This document shows positions 49,111 through 52,609 of a stretch of DNA of 52,609 nt, one piece after another. This stretch comes from an uncultured Gemmiger sp. (GTDB lineage: Bacteria > Bacillota > Clostridia > Oscillospirales > Ruminococcaceae): contig CALXHN010000007.1 of assembly GCA_944388105.1 (NCBI GenBank), forward strand, positions 1 through 52,609. Direction: 5' to 3'. How positions within the stretch are numbered: the stretch's first letter is position 1; each line of letters begins with the position of its first letter. Position numbers and translations under genes: made by a program. The notes beneath the pieces were generated by a model that worked only from the letters and a program-made list of their open reading frames with translations, had not been told where the DNA came from and did no database searches.

Positions 49111-50822
49111 CCGCCCTGCGCCATCCCCGCCGTCCCCGTCTGCTGACCATGCTGGTGGGGATGGTGGCCGGGGTCACCGCCGTGGTGCTGGGCGCTGTCA
49201 GCACCATTTTTATTGCCCAGTACCGGGCCGGTATGGTCCAGAGCGCCAGGACCACCAGTGCGCAGGCCTGCACCCAGGCTGCGGTCACGGTGGCACGGTA
49301 TGTGCGGGATATGAATGAGGTCATGGACCTGGTCCAGACCTCCATGGAATATGAGGGGGCCGAGCGGGATGAATTCCTGCGCGACCTTCTTCGGGTACGC
49401 TCGGATGTGGTGGCGGTCACCACCTATACCGAGGACGGGACCCTGGTGGATTGCTGGGCGCTGGGCCATGAGCCCCGCACCGAGATCCTGCAGAACCTCT
49501 CCTTTGATGCGCAGAGTGCGGCTGTGTCGGACAGCTATGTTACACCACCCCATGTGGAAACCATCTTTGAAGGATATTATCCCTGGGTGGTGACCATAGC
49601 AGCCCGCCTGGAAGGGGAGGAACAGGCGGCATGGGTGTCCCTGGACATCAGCTTTTCCACCATCTCGGAGTATATTTCCAGCGTAGGCATCGGTGCCCAC
49701 GGCTATTGCTTCCTGATGGATGAGGAAGGAACCATCGTATACCATCCCCAGCAGCAGCTGATCTATTCCGGTCTGAAAAGCGAGGATACCGCCCACCTGG
49801 CTGAACTGGGGGACGGAACCTGGGCGGAAAAAACGGTGATCTATTCCATCACCGGCATTGAGAACAGCACCTGGCGGGTGGTGGGCGTCAGCTATGTGGA
49901 TGAGCTGGTGGACCTGAGCGTGCAGGCCATGCTGCGCATCTGTCTGGCCGTGGTGGTCACGGTATTGGCTGTGGTGCTGGGGGCCGGCTGGCTGCTTTCC
50001 CGCATCCTGTCCCGGCCGCTGGCGGCGCTGGCTTCCGCCATGGAACGGTTCGAGCAGGACGCGGACCACTTTGCCTATGAGCCGGTGGCCGGTACCCGGG
50101 AAGTGGAAGAGCTTTCCGATTCCTTCGGCCACATGGTGCACCGCATCCAGCATCTGATGGCCACTGTCCGGGAAGAAGAGGTCAACCTGCGCAAAACGGA
50201 ACTCAAGGCGCTGCAGGCTCAGATCAACCCGCACTTCCTGTACAATACGCTGGATTCCATCGCCTGGATGTGTGAGCAGGGCCGCAATACGGATGCCGTC
50301 AATATGGTGCACGCTCTGGCACGCCTGTTCCGCATCAGCATCAGCAAGGGGCATGAACTCATTCCCATCCGCAAGGAGCTGGAGCATGCCGAAAGCTATC
50401 TGCAGATCCAGAAATACCGCTACAAGAACCAGTTTTCCTATGATTTCCAAGTGGACGAAAGCTGTCTGGACTGTCTGTGCAACAAAATTACCCTGCAGCC
50501 CATCCTGGAAAACGCCATTGCCCACGGTCTGGACCTGATGGTGGAACCCGGTCACATTGATGTGGAGGTCTGCCGTGACGGCCAGGATATCCTGTTCCGG
50601 GTACGGGATGACGGTGTGGGAATGGACGAAGAGCAGGTCCGGCACATCCTGCACAGCGAACCGGGAGACCGTACCGGCATTGGTATCAAGAACGTCAATG
50701 ACCGTCTGCGCATCTATTTCGGGGAGGGCTACGGTCTGCACATCGAGAGTGAGCCGGATGTGGGGACCTGTGTGGAGATCCGCATGCCGCAAGTACGGGA
50801 GGGTGAATATGAAACGAAATAA
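49107..50822 (+). CDS. YesM-type sensor histidine kinase
   Basis: 571 residues. TM1 is at about 13-36, an extracellular dCACHE-like sensor follows to about 270, then TM2 (about 273-297), a HAMP linker, and the His_kinase domain with phospho-acceptor His in LQAQINPHFLYNTLDS (about 376). The ATP-binding domain has the N box LQPILENAIAHG, G1 DDGVGMD and G2 GIGIKNV. The ATG overlaps the preceding TGA (ATGA). The following lipoprotein gene overlaps its end by 14 bases, which makes that sugar-binding protein a likely input partner, as in XylFII-LytS systems. Confidence 0.95.
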   Translation: MTALRHPRRPRLLTMLVGMVAGVTAVVLGAVSTIFIAQYRAGMVQSARTTSAQACTQAAVTVARYVRDMNEVMDLVQTSMEYEGAERDEFLRDLLRVRSDVVAVTTYTEDGTLVDCWALGHEPRTEILQNLSFDAQSAAVSDSYVTPPHVETIFEGYYPWVVTIAARLEGEEQAAWVSLDISFSTISEYISSVGIGAHGYCFLMDEEGTIVYHPQQQLIYSGLKSEDTAHLAELGDGTWAEKTVIYSITGIENSTWRVVGVSYVDELVDLSVQAMLRICLAVVVTVLAVVLGAGWLLSRILSRPLAALASAMERFEQDADHFAYEPVAGTREVEELSDSFGHMVHRIQHLMATVREEEVNLRKTELKALQAQINPHFLYNTLDSIAWMCEQGRNTDAVNMVHALARLFRISISKGHELIPIRKELEHAESYLQIQKYRYKNQFSYDFQVDESCLDCLCNKITLQPILENAIAHGLDLMVEPGHIDVEVCRDGQDILFRVRDDGVGMDEEQVRHILHSEPGDRTGIGIKNVNDRLRIYFGEGYGLHIESEPDVGTCVEIRMPQVREGEYETK

Positions 50823-51795
50823 CACCCGCCTGCGCGCCGTCGGGGCGCTGGGAATGGCCGCTGCCGTCCTGCTCCTGTCGCTGTCCGGCTGTATGGGTGA
50901 CCCCACCGCCGGTGACCCCCACAAGGTGGCGCTGGTGGTCAAATCCAGCGAGACCCAGTTTTTCCTTTCCATGTTTGCGGGTGCGGAGGCCGCCGCCGCG
51001 GAATACAACATTGATCTGACCATCACCGCGCCGGAATCCGAAGAAGACTACGTCGCCCAGAATCTTCTGGTGGAGCAGGCCGTGCAGGATGGTGCCGAAG
51101 CCATTGTTTTTTCCGCCACCGATTATGAGAACACCGCGGTGGCCATTGATTCCGCTGCCCAGAAAGGCGTTTCCATTGTGGCCATTGACTCGGATGTGAA
51201 TTCCACGGCGGTGGCCACCTATATCGGTACCGACAACTATGCCGCCGGCCGTATGGCCGCCCAGGCGGCGCTGGAGCGCACGGAAGGGCAGCTGAACGTA
51301 GGCATCATCAATTATGGTCTGAACAGTGCCAACGGCCAGGAACGGGAACGGGGAGCCTGCGATGCCCTGGAAGAGAGCGGCCGTGCCCAGGTGGTGCAGG
51401 TGGTGCATACTCTGGCGGAAGCCGGCGCCGCCCAGGCGGATACCGTGACCCTTCTGCAGCAGAACCCGGAGATCAATGTCCTGCTCGCCTTCAATGAACC
51501 CACCAGTGTGGGGGCGGCAGGTGCCGTGCGGGAGCTGGGCCTTTCGGATACGGTGTTTCTGGTCGGATTTGACTCCAACGTGGAAACGGTGGATGATCTG
51601 CAGACCGGAGCGGTGGATGCCCTGGTTGTGCAGAATCCCTATGCCATGGGCTATCTGGGGGTGGAAAGCGCCTACAAACTCCTCAGCGGACAGGGGTCTG
51701 AGCTGTCCCAGACTGTGGATACTGCCACCCGCATCGTGGATCGGAAAAATCTTTTCGCTATGGACAGCCAAAAGGCCCTTTTTGCGTTCGGTTAA
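50809..51795 (+). CDS. Sugar-binding (type I periplasmic) lipoprotein, probable sensor subunit
   Basis: 328 residues. A signal peptide with lipobox LSGC (Cys about 28) precedes a full periplasmic-binding-protein type I fold (RbsB/GGBP class), starting HKVALVVKSSETQFF and ending with the VDRKNLF strand. It overlaps the kinase gene by 14 bases and no transporter ATPase follows immediately, so it more likely feeds a signal to the kinase than acts as an import protein alone. The exact ligand cannot be read from sequence; a hexose or pentose is likely from family. Confidence 0.9.
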   Translation: MKRNNTRLRAVGALGMAAAVLLLSLSGCMGDPTAGDPHKVALVVKSSETQFFLSMFAGAEAAAAEYNIDLTITAPESEEDYVAQNLLVEQAVQDGAEAIVFSATDYENTAVAIDSAAQKGVSIVAIDSDVNSTAVATYIGTDNYAAGRMAAQAALERTEGQLNVGIINYGLNSANGQERERGACDALEESGRAQVVQVVHTLAEAGAAQADTVTLLQQNPEINVLLAFNEPTSVGAAGAVRELGLSDTVFLVGFDSNVETVDDLQTGAVDALVVQNPYAMGYLGVESAYKLLSGQGSELSQTVDTATRIVDRKNLFAMDSQKALFAFG

Positions 51796-51882
51796 CGGAA
51801 TAAAATTCCATCATTTGGCCCGGAGTTAAACAATCTGCACAAAAAGTGCCGACAAAATGCTTGCAAAACAGCCAAATGGGAT

Positions 51883-51935
51883 AAAAAAACACCCTGTATT
51901 TCGGTGAAATTTCACCTTGAAAACAGGGTGTTTTT
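51883..51935 (+). terminator. Terminator of the sensor operon
   Basis: AAACACCCTGT (51887-51897) pairs with ACAGGGTGTTT (51923-51933) around an inner perfect GGTGAAA/TTTCACC hairpin (51903-51916), followed by T. Confidence 0.92.
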
Positions 51936-52016
51936 CCTTTACCATAAATATTGTCAGGCGGGACCGTGAGAGGAACGGCTCCGCAAAAAAATCTCATAGT
52001 TAGAAGGAGAAATACT
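51936..52016 (+). promoter_or_regulatory. Leader region before the MglB-like gene
   Basis: The region between the terminator and the RBS AGAAGGAG (about 52003-52010). I see no clear -35/-10 pair, which suits an activator-dependent promoter, with the response regulator as an obvious candidate. Confidence 0.35.
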
Positions 52017-52609
52017 ATGAAAAAAGCGCTTGCATTGACCGTGGCTGCGGCCATGGCACTCAGTCTGGCAGCCTGCTCCGGCGGCGACACCACCACTACC
52101 ACTTCCGATTCCACCACTTCCACCGGCACCTCTGAGGCCGCTACTTCCGCCGATGCCACTTCCGGCGAAGTTGCCAACAAGGACAAGCCTCTGGTCTGGT
52201 TCAACCGTCAGCCCTCCAACAGCTCTACCGGTGAGCTGGACATGACTGCTCTGCAGTTCAACGACAACACCTACTACGTCGGCTTCGACGCCAACCAGGG
52301 CGCCGAGCTGCAGGGCCAGATGGTTCTGGATTACATCACCAAGAACATCGATACCATCGACAAGAACGGTGACGGCATCATTGGCTACGTTCTGGCCATC
52401 GGCGATATCGGCCACAACGACTCCATCGCCCGTACCCGCGGCGTCCGCAGCGCTCTGGGCACCGCCGTTGAGGTTGACGGCGCTGTGAACAGCGATCCTG
52501 TCGGCACCAACACCGACGGCACCGCCACTGCCGTTAAGGACGGCTCTCTGGAAGTCAACGGCAAGACCTACATCGTCCGTGAGCTGGCTTCTCAGGAAAT
52601 GAAGAACTC
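52017..52609 (+). CDS. Galactose-binding (MglB-like) lipoprotein, 3' end outside the window
   Basis: The first 197 codons of a secreted sugar-binding lipoprotein (lipobox LAAC, Cys20), followed by a Thr/Ser-rich linker of about 30 residues. The body matches MglB, the high-affinity galactose/glucose-binding protein: LVWFNRQPS aligns with the strand and loop that contact the sugar, and the calcium-binding loop DKNGDGIIG (residues 115-123) and GDIGHNDSIARTRG are diagnostic. The first roughly 80 residues of the normal mature fold (before the VxFFN strand) are absent, because the linker leads directly into this strand. RBS AGAAGGAG, ATG. The gene runs off the window. Confidence 0.85.
   Translation, partial: MKKALALTVAAAMALSLAACSGGDTTTTTSDSTTSTGTSEAATSADATSGEVANKDKPLVWFNRQPSNSSTGELDMTALQFNDNTYYVGFDANQGAELQGQMVLDYITKNIDTIDKNGDGIIGYVLAIGDIGHNDSIARTRGVRSALGTAVEVDGAVNSDPVGTNTDGTATAVKDGSLEVNGKTYIVRELASQEMKN

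Noticed and set aside
46663-51026. Long minus-strand frames opposite the exonuclease, response regulator and kinase
   Set aside because: No start sites or motifs, and the plus-strand genes are fully supported.

Overview
The window reads as a chromosomal stretch of a GC-rich Bacillota bacterium. The best match I can infer is an anaerobic gut Clostridia, probably an Oscillospiraceae/Ruminococcaceae relative of Faecalibacterium, Gemmiger or Subdoligranulum. Reasons: strong GGAGG-type ribosome sites, sigma-A promoters of TTGACA-17-TATAAT type, U-tailed hairpin terminators, YesN/YesM-type two-component genes, a SpoVD/PBP2-type transpeptidase, DUF368, GH39, and a GlnRS gene (less common in Bacillota but present in this group). 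I see no insertion sequence, integrase, phage gene or CRISPR array. The genus is inference; no search was run.

Layout. 1-72: 3' part of tRNA-Ser(GCU). 282-5562 (minus): polA, tsaD, glnS. 5698-9733: a tRNA-dihydrouridine synthase, an HD 5'-nucleotidase (minus), a YfhO-type membrane protein. 9787-12585: Tex, then a 411-bp gap with a structured leader before an HPr-like protein that lacks the phosphorylated histidine. 12728-16924: MATE exporter, a YheO-type PAS/HTH regulator divergent from a MalY/PatB-type PLP enzyme, and an O6-alkylguanine-DNA methyltransferase. 17052-19604: class B PBP with a PASTA domain, and a VOC protein. 19666-21027 (minus): FadR-type GntR regulator and SAM methyltransferase, divergent from 21252-26198, a four-gene operon hypB / 922-aa iron-sulfur flavoprotein / hypA / multi-span membrane protein. 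26343-30255: LysR regulator divergent from a small protein, DUF3737, iron alcohol dehydrogenase and cyclophilin-like lipoprotein. 30474-31361: DUF368 transporter. 31433-33795: AraC regulator divergent from a GH39 beta-xylosidase. 34034-38952: ABC ATPase plus a 1402-aa FtsX-type permease with long coiled coils. 39159-40094: nucleoside hydrolase. 40313-44521: MarR regulator and a heterodimeric ABC exporter. 44774-45517: a ricin-type beta-trefoil protein with a histone-H1-like Lys/Ala/Pro tail. 45674-51795: Cof-type phosphatase, DEDD exonuclease, response regulator, sensor kinase and sugar-binding lipoprotein in one tight operon. 52017-end: a galactose-binding-type lipoprotein cut by the window edge.

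How genes may work together. Several regulator/target pairs are divergent: YheO-type/MalY, GntR/hyp operon, LysR/ADH operon, AraC/xylosidase. The response regulator, kinase and sugar-binding lipoprotein look like a three-component sugar sensor controlling the MglB-like transporter that starts just downstream. The most unusual block is hypB/flavoprotein/hypA/membrane protein: nickel-insertion factors with intact metal ligands bracket a large redox protein, with no hydrogenase in view. The trefoil/H1-tail protein, driven by a near-consensus promoter, and the apparent loss of the first part of the fold in the MglB-like protein are the next most surprising observations.
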